Source: Planctomycetota bacterium (GTDB taxonomy: Bacteria; Planctomycetota; UBA11346). From it: 64,000 bases of DNA. The first letter of the stretch is position 1; every line of letters begins with the position of its first letter. The position numbers and the translations under genes were made by a program. Below the pieces are notes generated by a model. That model was given only the letters and a program-made list of their open reading frames with translations, was not told where the DNA came from and ran no database searches. Where the stretch lies: positions 62,001 to 126,000 of the forward strand of contig JADGDD010000009.1 in assembly GCA_016745075.1 (NCBI GenBank), written 5' to 3'. Below, in pieces: positions 9,044 through 17,550 of this stretch.

Positions 9044-9690
9044 CTAAAAAAAACTGGGGTACTCTGAGCGATTACCGTATCAAAAAAATATATGATATTT
9101 TAGCCGGACAGATCATTCCTAAAAGTGATCTGGAGTTTGATACGGCTTTTGAATTGCTTGTTGCCGTGGTGCTTTCTGCTCAAGCAACAGATGTATCCGT
9201 CAATGCCGCCTGCGAAAAACTCTACCCAGTTGCCAATACACCGCAGGCCATTTATGACCTTGGTATAGATGGACTCAAACCCTATATCAAAACCATTGGC
9301 TTGTATAACGCTAAAGCTAAAAACGTCATCGCCCTCTGTCGGCAACTGCTCGAGAAACATAACGGCATGGTGCCAGATAATCGTGCCGACCTTGAAGCCT
9401 TACCTGGTGTTGGCCGCAAGACAGCCAGCGTTGTCTTAAACGTTGCCTTTGGTCAACCGACTATTGCCGTAGATACCCATGTTCATCGCGTTGCCAACCG
9501 CCTCAACATTGCAAGTACCAGCAACACAGATCATACCGAACAAGTGTTACTGCAACGCACGCCCAAAAAACATTTATTACACGCCCATCATTATTTATTG
9601 CTTCATGGCCGCTATTGCTGTACCGCTCGCAATCCTCACTGCGCTAACTGCCCCATTTACAAACAATGCGTTTCTACGGATAAAACGTAA
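9040..9690 (+). CDS. nth: Endonuclease III (DNA glycosylase/AP lyase)
   Basis: A 216-residue base-excision repair enzyme that removes oxidised pyrimidines and nicks the abasic site. The helix-hairpin-helix LPGVGRKTA contains the catalytic Lys, and VDTHVHR carries the catalytic Asp. The C-terminal 4Fe-4S loop is complete with spacing C-x6-C-x2-C-x5-C. It is translationally coupled to hisD by a four-base overlap, a pairing without obvious functional logic. The stop codon directly abuts the stop of the converging MFS gene, with no intergenic space. Confidence 0.95.
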   Translation: MTKKNWGTLSDYRIKKIYDILAGQIIPKSDLEFDTAFELLVAVVLSAQATDVSVNAACEKLYPVANTPQAIYDLGIDGLKPYIKTIGLYNAKAKNVIALCRQLLEKHNGMVPDNRADLEALPGVGRKTASVVLNVAFGQPTIAVDTHVHRVANRLNIASTSNTDHTEQVLLQRTPKKHLLHAHHYLLLHGRYCCTARNPHCANCPIYKQCVSTDKT

Positions 9691-10983
9691 TTACGGCACC
9701 CACTGAGCTTTTTTGATAACAGATGGAATAAGACTCAGGGTGACGGTTAATAAAAGAATAGCGACCGCACACGTTATCAGAATACTATCATAGGCAGTCA
9801 TCGTTATCGAACCCCACTGCCATGTACGAGCAAGCATGTCACTTTCGAGTATTTTTCCGAAGAAAAAAGCAGATAAAGCCATACCTAAAGCACCAAAGCT
9901 AGAAACCATTCCGGTAGCCAAGCTTTTATTTGTTTCCGGTAATAATGCCATCATTTCTGAGGTAACAGCAATGGAGACCGTTGCTGCAAAAAAGCCAAAT
10001 AAACCAGTGAAACATCCAATACTTATTTCATATGGCACCGCAAATATATCTCTGGTCAGGAATAAAGCCAAGGTAATAGCGTAACCAAAATGACAAATCA
10101 AAAAAACAGGGCGTGTTCCAATACTATCGACCATACGGCCACCAATCCAGAAACCGAGCACTGAGGTCACTTGCAGGATTGTCCCCATAACTACCAGCAT
10201 ATTTGCGTCGAATCCAAGTGCGTCTTTTTCTAGTAAGCCAAATAATAAAGGGCATGCACCCGTACATAAACTAATCAGAAAAATGTACGAACAATAGGGC
10301 ATATATCCGGGTAAAGCCATTACTTGCCCTATCGCCTTTTTGAATGCCATTTTGGGCTGCGTATTTTTTATAAATCCTTGTTCTTCCTGTTCTGCGGGAA
10401 TGCGTAGATATAAGAACAAACGGATCAGCTGGCCAATGCCTGCCACAAATAAAATACCACCATAGGCAAACAGAGCATACTCACTTTCATTAAATAAACC
10501 AAGCACCCAAACAATTATAAATCCGGCTATAATTGCCACTGTCTGCCAAGAAATGCGGAGGTAAGCAAAAAAACGTCCACGCATGTCTGATGGAACAAGT
10601 GGGTCGAGCAAAGCAAACCAACTGGATCCAAACAAGACGCCTCCGACAGAAAAAACAATCACACCAATAACGACAAGCATTTTTTCAAAACTAGGAATAA
10701 AACAAGAGCTCAGCAAGAAAGAGAACCCAATACAGCTTACACAAAGTCCATAGAAACCAATTTTTTTTGCACCGATACGGTCTGCTACAAAAGCACAGGG
10801 AATAATAAATAAGGCCATAATCTGTGGAGTCGCAAGCAGGTTTAAGGTATCAGCATTACCAAACCCCATTTTATCAAACAAAGCCAGTAAAAAACCATTC
10901 GCAAAAAGCATGCCGCCCATAAAGCCAAAGCACTGTGTTGCGTAAATAGTATAACGTAATGAACGATCTTGAACGGTCTTCAT
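9691..10983 (-). CDS. Major facilitator superfamily transporter
   Basis: A 430-residue inner-membrane protein with about 12 hydrophobic segments and a central hydrophilic loop near residues 195-215. The loop between helices 2 and 3 carries ADRIGAKKIG, the MFS A-motif type, and a second copy (GGRMVDSIGTRP) opens the C-terminal half. Its ATG overlaps the argD stop (TAATG), so it is coupled to argD. The substrate cannot be deduced; an amino-acid link is only suggested by position. Confidence 0.83.
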   Translation of the reverse strand: MKTVQDRSLRYTIYATQCFGFMGGMLFANGFLLALFDKMGFGNADTLNLLATPQIMALFIIPCAFVADRIGAKKIGFYGLCVSCIGFSFLLSSCFIPSFEKMLVVIGVIVFSVGGVLFGSSWFALLDPLVPSDMRGRFFAYLRISWQTVAIIAGFIIVWVLGLFNESEYALFAYGGILFVAGIGQLIRLFLYLRIPAEQEEQGFIKNTQPKMAFKKAIGQVMALPGYMPYCSYIFLISLCTGACPLLFGLLEKDALGFDANMLVVMGTILQVTSVLGFWIGGRMVDSIGTRPVFLICHFGYAITLALFLTRDIFAVPYEISIGCFTGLFGFFAATVSIAVTSEMMALLPETNKSLATGMVSSFGALGMALSAFFFGKILESDMLARTWQWGSITMTAYDSILITCAVAILLLTVTLSLIPSVIKKAQWVP

Positions 10984-12167
10984 TATTTCAGTACCGTCTG
11001 CATTTTTTCAATTACATCTGCAAGTTCTACTTCACCCATAGTGAGTGGTGGGGCAAAGCGTAAAACATTACCGCCAGCACTCCCACATACTAAACCGTTT
11101 TCTAAGCAGGTGGCCACAAGAGCAGCAACCGGATCATCTGCTTGTAATTGTACACCAATCAGAAAACCACGACCACGCACTTCCACCGCACGATCACCAA
11201 ATAATTCAACAAGCGCTTCCCGCAACCATGCACCACGGCGCATGACATTTTCTAAGAAGTATGGATTACACACTTCTTTCATTACCGCGTTTGCTGCCGC
11301 ACAGGCAAGATGATTACCACCAAAGGTGGTGCCATGCAAACCGGGCTGTAATAAATCCGCTAATTCTTCACGCATGAGAACGGCACCAATAGGCATACCG
11401 CCACCAAGACCTTTAGCTAAGGTCATGATATCTGGCTCGCATGCTTCTTGCTCGTAGGCAAAAACGGTCCCGGTTCTTCCTATGCCCGTTTGAATTTCGT
11501 CGAGCACAAACAGGGATTCATGCTGCGTGCATAGTTCACGAACGCGCTTCAAATAGCCTTCTGGTGGTACTCTTACCCCGCCTTCGCCCTGTAAGGGTTC
11601 TAGAAAAACGGCTGCCACATCATCCGCCATGATCGCTTCTAAGGCTGCTGCATCGCCATAAGGAACAAACTCAACAGGGATCAGCGGCTCGAAATCTTTT
11701 TTATAAGCAGGGTTCGCGGTTAAACTTAAAGCGCCAAGTGTTCTGCCATGAAATGCTCCTTCAGCAGCAATAAGACGGGTTTTTGCTCCCTTATGTTTGA
11801 CGTTACCCCATAGGCGAGCAATTTTTAAGGCTGCTTCATTCGCTTCTGTTCCTGAGTTACAGAAAAAGGCACGGTCTGCAAAACTTTTTGCACAGAGCAT
11901 TGCCGCTAGTTCTTCCTGTGGGCCTACATGAAAAAGATTGGAGGTATGGATAAGCTGACCAACTTGATCACGGATAGCCGTGCTCAAAGCGGGGTAATTA
12001 TGCCCCAGCACGTTTACCGCAATACCGGCCAAGCAGTCTACATATTTACGGTCTTGATCGTCATAGAGATAACAGCCATAACCACGAACAAAACGAACAG
12101 GCATACGTGCGCCATAATTTTGAACAAGATGTGAATGGGGGGCTATGGGTGACAAGCTTTGGCTCAT
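10983..12167 (-). CDS. argD: Acetylornithine aminotransferase
   Basis: A class-III PLP aminotransferase of 394 residues that converts N-acetylglutamate semialdehyde to N-acetylornithine in arginine synthesis and may also serve lysine (DapC) synthesis. FCNSGTEANEAALK, VFLEPLQGEGG, DEIQTGIGRTG and LAKGLGGGMP (PLP lysine) are all present. ATG 12167 is chosen over the longer frame from 12206 because AAAAGGAAC precedes it. It shares one base with the downstream MFS start. No other arg gene is visible. Confidence 0.92.
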   Translation of the reverse strand: MSQSLSPIAPHSHLVQNYGARMPVRFVRGYGCYLYDDQDRKYVDCLAGIAVNVLGHNYPALSTAIRDQVGQLIHTSNLFHVGPQEELAAMLCAKSFADRAFFCNSGTEANEAALKIARLWGNVKHKGAKTRLIAAEGAFHGRTLGALSLTANPAYKKDFEPLIPVEFVPYGDAAALEAIMADDVAAVFLEPLQGEGGVRVPPEGYLKRVRELCTQHESLFVLDEIQTGIGRTGTVFAYEQEACEPDIMTLAKGLGGGMPIGAVLMREELADLLQPGLHGTTFGGNHLACAAANAVMKEVCNPYFLENVMRRGAWLREALVELFGDRAVEVRGRGFLIGVQLQADDPVAALVATCLENGLVCGSAGGNVLRFAPPLTMGEVELADVIEKMQTVLK

Positions 12168-12192
12168 GACATGTTCCTTTTTTACAAAAACA

Positions 12193-12224
12193 AAAACGCC
12201 CATCACAGGTGTGAAGGGCGTTTT
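12193..12224 (-). terminator. Rho-independent terminator after rpmB
   Basis: AAAACGCCC (12193-12201) pairs with GGGCGTTTT (12216-12224), and the loop can extend the stem through TCACA/TGTGA. Read on the minus strand it is followed by TTTTTGTTTTTG. It lies between the rpmB stop and the argD start, so argD probably has its own promoter or depends on read-through. Confidence 0.85.
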
Positions 12225-12265
12225 GTAGAATCTTTAGCGCTGATGCTTATATGTCGTCAGATAAT

Positions 12266-12517
12266 TTACTCTGAGTCAGCAACGCTTTTCCACAGTGGCT
12301 TCACAACAAGACCGCTCTTGATAGCGCGGGTGCTTGCATAAACACGACACGGTTTGCCGTCTATTACAGCACGAACTTTGCGAAGGTTTGGTTTTACTTT
12401 ACGCTTGGTGCGGCCTTTAACTTTGTTACCTACACCACCATCTTTACGTTTACCTTTTTCGGACTTAGTCCAACCAGCAACAGTACGACGACCAGTAAAT
12501 GCACATACTCGAGGCAT
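12266..12517 (-). CDS. rpmB: 50S ribosomal protein L28
   Basis: An 83-residue basic protein beginning MPRVCAFTGRR, the usual L28 opening, with a conserved RKVKPNLRKVR core. The start at 12517 was chosen by homology and an AGAGAG RBS; the longer frame reading upstream has no L28 character. It is monocistronic, with a strong terminator downstream. The divergent 292-base spacer up to the next gene shows no further feature that I can support. Confidence 0.95.
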   Translation of the reverse strand: MPRVCAFTGRRTVAGWTKSEKGKRKDGGVGNKVKGRTKRKVKPNLRKVRAVIDGKPCRVYASTRAIKSGLVVKPLWKSVADSE

Positions 12518-12809
12518 GATATTCTCTCTTATCGGTTGAGCGCCCCTAAGCTTCAAGAAAAGGCGGGGAGCAAGACAATCACCACCGTTCTCAGGTGGGG
12601 CGAGGAGGTTATAGAGCACCTCTTGCTCGTCAAGCCCGAAAACGAAGACATTCCTCTGTTTGAACAACTGTTTATTCCATAAACACGCTCAAACCCTTCT
12701 TGCTCGTGTTAGAGACACAATTTAAGCAATACCTTGACCTAAACTTGGCTTCCTATGTGCTGTTCTTATTCTGTATACACCTTTATCACTTTTATTGAGG
12801 ACCGCCTTC

Positions 12810-13988
12810 ATGCGCCTATTCCATGCCTTACCCGCCCTATTTTTATGCTCCAGTTTGCTCAATACGGCACAGAGCGCTGAAACACCAGCACCTGCATTGC
12901 CGCAAAAAGCGGAAGTGAAAGCGCTTATCGACCAAGCGCAGAACTATTTACTCAGCACACACGAGCCAGATGGGTCGTTTTGGCGTTATGACATGCACAA
13001 GGCTGGGCTGTCTGCCATTGTTCTTGAATCAGTTGTTGATGCCCCTTTTGGTGTCAACACCGATGATGAGCGCATCGTCAAGAGTGTTGCTTTTCTCAAA
13101 ACTTTCCAGCAACCAGACGGCGGTATCTATAACCCTGAAGATGGTGTCAGCAACTACACCACGGCAGCCACCGTTACAGCACTGTCTGTACTTGGTGATA
13201 CTGACACCAAGTTGATTACTCGTGCTCGTAACTACCTGCTTGGTCTACAAAACACTACTGATGACAGCCTGAGTCTTGGCGGCATTGGCTATGGCAGCAA
13301 AGGCGCGGGCCATGAGGATCTCAACAATACAACCTTTGCTATTGAAGCCCTCGTCAAAAGCGGCAATATTGACGATCCTGCTGTGAAGGAACGCTTGATC
13401 ACTTTTCTGCAACGGTGTCAAAACCTCTCTTCTCATAACAATCTCCCCACTGCTGGCAATGATGGCGGTGCTTTTTATTCCCCCGATGTCAGCAAAGCTA
13501 GCAGCCAACCAAGCAGTGATGCTGACATTGCTGCGGATAACAAGCAGGCTGAGGCAGGTAAGCTTAATAGCTACGGCACCATGACATACAACCTAATTAC
13601 CAGCTATATTTACCTCGATCTTCGTCCTGGAGACCCACGCTTAGATGCGGCTCTCGGTTGGGCTAAGCAAAACTACCGGTTTGACACGAATCCTGGTATG
13701 GGACCAGGGCAAGAGCGCCAAGGGCATTATTACTATCTGAACATGCTTGGTAAAACCTACGATTTACTTGGTATGACCACAATGGAATTACCAGATGGCA
13801 GTACCGTTGATTGGCGAGCCGACCTCTTTAACGCCATTAAAAAACGAGCGATTGCAGACCCAGCTTCAAACGGGACAGCATCTTACTGGATCAACGAAGC
13901 TGATCGCTGGCATGAAGGCACACCACAACTTATTACCGCCTATATGCTGAAAAACTTAAAACGGATTTATCGTAATTTAGATAAGTAA
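12810..13988 (+). CDS. Secreted prenyltransferase/squalene-oxidase-repeat (alpha/alpha toroid) protein
   Basis: About 392 residues with a cleavable signal peptide ending near TAQSAE. Repeated helix pairs carry the motif PDGS/PDGG followed by aromatic and Asn/Thr-rich segments (PDGSFW, PDGGIYN, GGIGYGS, GHYYYL), typical of the prenyltransferase/squalene-oxidase repeat family abundant in Planctomycetes. No terpene-cyclase DxDD acid motif is evident, so the toroid is probably a non-enzymatic or hydrolase-like scaffold. TGAGG lies nine bases ahead of ATG 12810, which decides this start over an upstream TTG. Downstream hairpin at 14017. Confidence 0.83.
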   Translation: MRLFHALPALFLCSSLLNTAQSAETPAPALPQKAEVKALIDQAQNYLLSTHEPDGSFWRYDMHKAGLSAIVLESVVDAPFGVNTDDERIVKSVAFLKTFQQPDGGIYNPEDGVSNYTTAATVTALSVLGDTDTKLITRARNYLLGLQNTTDDSLSLGGIGYGSKGAGHEDLNNTTFAIEALVKSGNIDDPAVKERLITFLQRCQNLSSHNNLPTAGNDGGAFYSPDVSKASSQPSSDADIAADNKQAEAGKLNSYGTMTYNLITSYIYLDLRPGDPRLDAALGWAKQNYRFDTNPGMGPGQERQGHYYYLNMLGKTYDLLGMTTMELPDGSTVDWRADLFNAIKKRAIADPASNGTASYWINEADRWHEGTPQLITAYMLKNLKRIYRNLDK

Positions 13989-14016
13989 ACAGCACCATCA
14001 TGCCACTCAATAAATT

Positions 14017-14040
14017 GGGAGCACCAACAAAGGTGCTCCC
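14017..14040 (+). terminator. Probable terminator hairpin
   Basis: GGGAGCACC (14017-14025) and GGTGCTCCC (14032-14040) form a perfect nine-bp GC-rich stem with a six-base loop. The following sequence, GATTTCTGTGT, is only moderately T-rich. Confidence 0.6.
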
Positions 14041-14118
14041 GATTTCTGTGTAATAACCTCTTCTTTCAGCGCAAACAAAATGGATGACTCTGACAGAGTC
14101 CTCTATACCATCCCGTCC

Positions 14119-15024
14119 ATGCGATATATCTTTTTAGCGGTACTGGTCTGCGTCACTTCTCTTTCTTGTCTGACTACCACAGCAGCACAGGAATCTCGTC
14201 GAGCACACTATAATGAGCGTATTTCAACGCGCACTATTTCTTTGAACCAAAGTGTGCAAATTGAGTTCACAACCACACGCCCAGAAGTTCCTGGCGTTGA
14301 TCCGCAATCAATTATTCTGTCTGCACTTGAAGTAGAAAACGTTCGCTCTACTTGGCGGCTACTTGGCGAGATTGAGATTGAGCAACATGAAAAAATTAAA
14401 TATCTCAAAGTGTCCTTTACTCTATTACCACGCATTCATGGTGAGCTCTCTCTTCCTGAGATACCAGTTACGTGGTTAAAAGATCGACTGAGCATTAAAC
14501 AAATCGCCAGCTTTGGCAACGTCACCGTCAGTCCAGATATTACCATTGGCAATGCCAGCAATGATCTTCCTAAAGAAATAGATGCTGTTGGTGGTTATCG
14601 CTGGGAAACCCCATTTAGCGTTCTAAAAATGCGCCTTGGTGAAAACAATTTACGCACAGATCAGCAAACGGGTTCCGATTTTCTTCACGCCCGTGAAGGA
14701 CTGGATTTAGAATTCCGTAAAGGGCAATTTCTTGCGGCGCATCTGCGGGCTGCGGGCATTACCCTAGAGCAAGCCCGCGCCCGTTTTATTGACCGCTGGG
14801 GTTCAGCTATTGTAGACAACTCTAGCGCTGATACCCCAAATCTACTCTGGGTTATTGGTTGGTTACGCATTGAAGCCGTAGAGCATACAGATGGCAATAC
14901 CCCTTCTGTACATATCACGGTTACTCGTGAAGACGTACTCGCTGATATCGTTCAAACAAAACTGAAAGACCAAGTGTTTAATTTATTGGATGGGCCGGAA
15001 GAAAAAGAAACGACCAACAAATAA
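14119..15024 (+). CDS. Secreted protein of unknown function
   Basis: About 301 residues from ATG 14119. The first ~25 residues form a signal peptide with a Cys (SLSCLTT) that could also be a lipobox. Residues about 40-150 read as a beta-rich domain with alternating hydrophobics, loosely resembling the N-terminal beta domains of BatD-like aerotolerance proteins (inference). The C-terminal part is charged and mixed alpha/beta, with FLHAREGLDLEF and an Ala-rich helix. The frame is open further upstream, but the signal peptide fixes the start. I do not recognise the family. Confidence 0.7.
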   Translation: MRYIFLAVLVCVTSLSCLTTTAAQESRRAHYNERISTRTISLNQSVQIEFTTTRPEVPGVDPQSIILSALEVENVRSTWRLLGEIEIEQHEKIKYLKVSFTLLPRIHGELSLPEIPVTWLKDRLSIKQIASFGNVTVSPDITIGNASNDLPKEIDAVGGYRWETPFSVLKMRLGENNLRTDQQTGSDFLHAREGLDLEFRKGQFLAAHLRAAGITLEQARARFIDRWGSAIVDNSSADTPNLLWVIGWLRIEAVEHTDGNTPSVHITVTREDVLADIVQTKLKDQVFNLLDGPEEKETTNK

Positions 15025-15104
15025 TTCACAGAAGAGCATCGTGCTATAACGCAACACCCCGCCCCAAGGGCTATTCCTTCTGTCCTTTATTGTTCCCCTT
15101 CATA

Positions 15105-15563
15105 CTAGCCATTAGCTGCTGCCAGTACCGTTAAGTTGGCTGACCGTATATTATTGTTCTCATTCGACTCAGGCACTTCATCATGAGTGTCCAATTCTAG
15201 ACTGAGAGTACGGGTTCCTACATCAGCAGCAGTCGCGGTGTAAAAGAGGTCTCCATTAGAGTATATGGTTTCTCCTGCTGCTATTGGGACGGATACTGAA
15301 AACACATAGACAGCTCCAAGATCATTTGAGAATTTAGTGGTAAAAGACCGGGTAACATCCACGGTTCCTACATTTTTTATTCCAAAGTAAAAATAAACGG
15401 TATCTCCAACCTGTACAGAACTTACAGGGTTCGGGTTATTGAGACTATCAACAATAATAAGGTCAGCTTGGCCTTGTTCGGCACCTCCACCTCCTCCTCC
15501 ACACCCAACTGAGAACATAGCCACACAGGCAACCACAATAGATTGAGCAACACGCTTAAGCAT
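15105..15563 (-). CDS. CARDB-domain lipoprotein with six-glycine linker
   Basis: A 152-residue exported lipoprotein. FSVGC is the lipobox; the lipidated Cys is followed by six glycines. The mature part is one CARDB-type immunoglobulin-like domain: ADLIIVDS, VGDTVYFYFGIKNVGT and ESNENNNIRS, the last being the Asn-rich hallmark. CARDB domains are adhesion or binding modules. ATG 15563 is favoured because AAAAGGA then lies nine bases upstream, and TTTATAAG just before that could be the -10 box. It faces the XRE gene across a perfect palindrome. Confidence 0.82.
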   Translation of the reverse strand: MLKRVAQSIVVACVAMFSVGCGGGGGGAEQGQADLIIVDSLNNPNPVSSVQVGDTVYFYFGIKNVGTVDVTRSFTTKFSNDLGAVYVFSVSVPIAAGETIYSNGDLFYTATAADVGTRTLSLELDTHDEVPESNENNNIRSANLTVLAAANG

Positions 15564-15594
15564 CCGAAACACTCCTTTTCTTATAAAGATGAAC

Positions 15595-15624
15595 GCAAGT
15601 CATAGCTATATAGCTATGACTTGC
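15595..15624. promoter_or_regulatory. Perfect 30-bp palindrome, candidate operator
   Basis: GCAAGTCATAGCTAT is directly followed by its exact reverse complement, giving a loopless 30-bp inverted repeat. It lies in the divergent region between the CARDB lipoprotein (start 15563) and the XRE regulator (start 15670). Loopless symmetry and no T-tract argue for a dimeric repressor site rather than a terminator. The adjacent XRE protein is the natural candidate ligand. Confidence 0.7.
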
Positions 15625-15669
15625 AAGAGGAAATAGCTTTTAGCCCTAAGGCCACTAGAATGAGGTTTA

Positions 15670-15945
15670 ATGCAAAACGAATTTGGAGCCGAATTAAAAG
15701 GTATCATGGACAAGCAGCGTTGTTCCATGGGACAGCTCGCCAGAAAATCTGGCGCAGCTCAACCATTTGTTTCTGAGGTTATTGCAGGAAAAAAAAGACC
15801 GAGCTACGATATGGCTCAACGTTGGCTTGATGTTCTTAATGTGCAGACAGACGACAGAACAAAACTGCTGCGCCTACTTGGAATAGCTTATCTACCAGAA
15901 CAACTGCGAGAAGATTTCCTGCACCTGCTCAGTGAGTATCTCTAA
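15670..15945 (+). CDS. XRE/Cro-family helix-turn-helix regulator
   Basis: A 91-residue DNA-binding protein. The HTH spans about residues 18-55: MGQLARKSGAAQPFVSEVIAG is the helix-turn-helix, followed by KKRPSYDMAQRW, as in lambda Cro/repressor-type proteins. The C-terminal third is a short helical tail, probably for dimerisation. GAGG precedes the ATG by five bases. The gene is divergent from the CARDB lipoprotein with a 30-bp palindrome between them, so autoregulation and control of the lipoprotein are likely. Confidence 0.85.
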   Translation: MQNEFGAELKGIMDKQRCSMGQLARKSGAAQPFVSEVIAGKKRPSYDMAQRWLDVLNVQTDDRTKLLRLLGIAYLPEQLREDFLHLLSEYL

Positions 15946-15955
15946 ATACAGCGTG

Positions 15956-16747
15956 CTACACTCGTAATCCAAACTTGCTGAGCAGTGGAGCAAGCCGAGC
16001 TCGTGATAGTCTTCTGTCTCCAGGCTTGCGGCTACCGGGGAAGTGTAAATCACTACCACACGAACAAAGCCAACCTTTTTTATCAGCAAGAATTTCCAAA
16101 CCGTCTTTAAGTAAAGGATCTAACTTTGGGTGATTGGTTTCGAGACCATCACAGCCTTCTTGCATAAGCTGTTCTATGAATAACAAACCACCATATTGGC
16201 CGGGGTGTGCAAGAATCGAAACACCACCAGCCGCTCGGATTGCAGCCACTGCTTCACCAATACTTGGGTACGGCGGCAGATCGAGGGCGGCACATTGGTC
16301 TGCACCGATAAAGTGAGTCCAAACATCGGCAAAACGTTTGGCTATCCCGCGTTCTACCAATACTTTTGCTACATGGCTACGAGTCATTGATTCCCGTGTA
16401 TACGCCTGAATATCTTCCAGAGTGAGGCCATGCCCAACTGAATCGATGAGCAACTGAATACGCTGCACACGGAGAGAGCGGATGCTTGCAAGGAAGTCTT
16501 GAAAAATGTGATCGGTACGATCCACCCCCAACCCAACCACATGAATTTCTGTGCCTTGGTATTCGGTAGTGACTTCGACCCCTGTTATCAGCTCTGGGTC
16601 TGGCTCCAGTTCATCATAGGCCGCCATCGTATCATGGTCGGTAACGGCCCACAAACGTAAGCGCTGGCCACGCACTTGTGCCTGCACCTCACTTGGCGTC
16701 ATGCTTCCATCGCTCCAGTTGGTGTGCATATGAAAATCTACGCGCAT
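15956..16747 (-). CDS. PHP-domain phosphoesterase (YciV/RNase AM-like)
   Basis: A 263-residue polymerase-and-histidinol-phosphatase-fold metalloenzyme. FHMHTNWSDG at residues 5-14, AVTDHDT, ILAHPGQYG and GSDLHFPG supply the expected metal-binding His and Asp residues. The best-characterised relative, E. coli YciV (RNase AM), degrades RNA or short oligonucleotides 5'-3' and hydrolyses pAp-like compounds. AAAGGGATCTG precedes the ATG. It is convergent with the XRE gene and divergent from rnc, also an RNA-processing gene. Confidence 0.87.
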   Translation of the reverse strand: MRVDFHMHTNWSDGSMTPSEVQAQVRGQRLRLWAVTDHDTMAAYDELEPDPELITGVEVTTEYQGTEIHVVGLGVDRTDHIFQDFLASIRSLRVQRIQLLIDSVGHGLTLEDIQAYTRESMTRSHVAKVLVERGIAKRFADVWTHFIGADQCAALDLPPYPSIGEAVAAIRAAGGVSILAHPGQYGGLLFIEQLMQEGCDGLETNHPKLDPLLKDGLEILADKKGWLCSCGSDLHFPGSRKPGDRRLSRARLAPLLSKFGLRV

Positions 16748-16813
16748 CAGATCCCTTTATAACAGCAGTAGTGTGGCATTGCCGTTTCTTTTTCAGCCCC
16801 TAGCATCCCCGCT

Positions 16814-17533
16814 ATGTACAAACTTGAACGCACACGCAGAACGATTACCGATGCTGTCCGAGAAGGGCTGCAACACGCCTTCGCCGAGGATGGTCATAGT
16901 GCCGAGCTCTTGAAGCTTGCAAGCACACACGCCTCGTACATTGACGCACAGGCAACTAAGGCAGAACGCATTGCCAAAACAAATGAACGCCTTGAATTCT
17001 TAGGTGACAGTCTCTTAGATGCCGCCATCGCTGAAATGCTCTATGACAACTTTGATGACGTAGATGAAGGCACGCTTTCTCGTTATAAATCTCGGCTAGT
17101 CAGCCGTGAAATGCTCGCACGCGCCATAGAACAATTTGATATTTTAGCATACTGCCGCATTGGTGAAAAAATGGATGACCCCATGCCCGATTCGGTAAAA
17201 GCCAATATCGCAGAAAGCTTGCTCGCCGCCGTTTATAAAGATGCTGGCTGGGAAGCTCTACAAAAAGCAGTTCGTGCTTTGCTTGGTCCTTTTGTAGAAC
17301 AAGCGGAATCGCTCACCGCCACCTTTGACGCCAAAGGGAAATTACAGGAATACGCTCTACAAACATTTAAGGTTCTACCCAAATACAAAAGCCAGCGCAC
17401 TGGTGGCACTGACCATTCTCCCGTTTTTTCTTGTACGGTCACACTCGGCGAACAAGAAGCTACAGCAGAAGGAAGCAGCCGCCGTCGAAGTGAATCGGCA
17501 GCGGCGGCAGCGTACCTTACATTAGTTGAGTAA
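16814..17533 (+). CDS. rnc: Ribonuclease III
   Basis: A 239-residue double-stranded-RNA endonuclease for rRNA and mRNA processing. The signature NERLEFLGDS lies at 57-66 with the catalytic Glu and Asp; the second acidic site is AxxxES before LLAAVYKDAG. From about 168, GKLQEYALQ, the basic SSRRRSE stretch and a final AAAAAYL helix make up the dsRNA-binding domain. Length is normal. The stop lies 17 bases from the stop of the convergent lipoprotein gene. Confidence 0.95.
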   Translation: MYKLERTRRTITDAVREGLQHAFAEDGHSAELLKLASTHASYIDAQATKAERIAKTNERLEFLGDSLLDAAIAEMLYDNFDDVDEGTLSRYKSRLVSREMLARAIEQFDILAYCRIGEKMDDPMPDSVKANIAESLLAAVYKDAGWEALQKAVRALLGPFVEQAESLTATFDAKGKLQEYALQTFKVLPKYKSQRTGGTDHSPVFSCTVTLGEQEATAEGSSRRRSESAAAAAYLTLVE

Positions 17534-17550
17534 GCACTTATGGAAATAAG

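Noticed and set aside
11928-12134. Short plus-strand frames opposite argD
   Set aside because: They have no RBS and lie wholly inside a confident aminotransferase gene.
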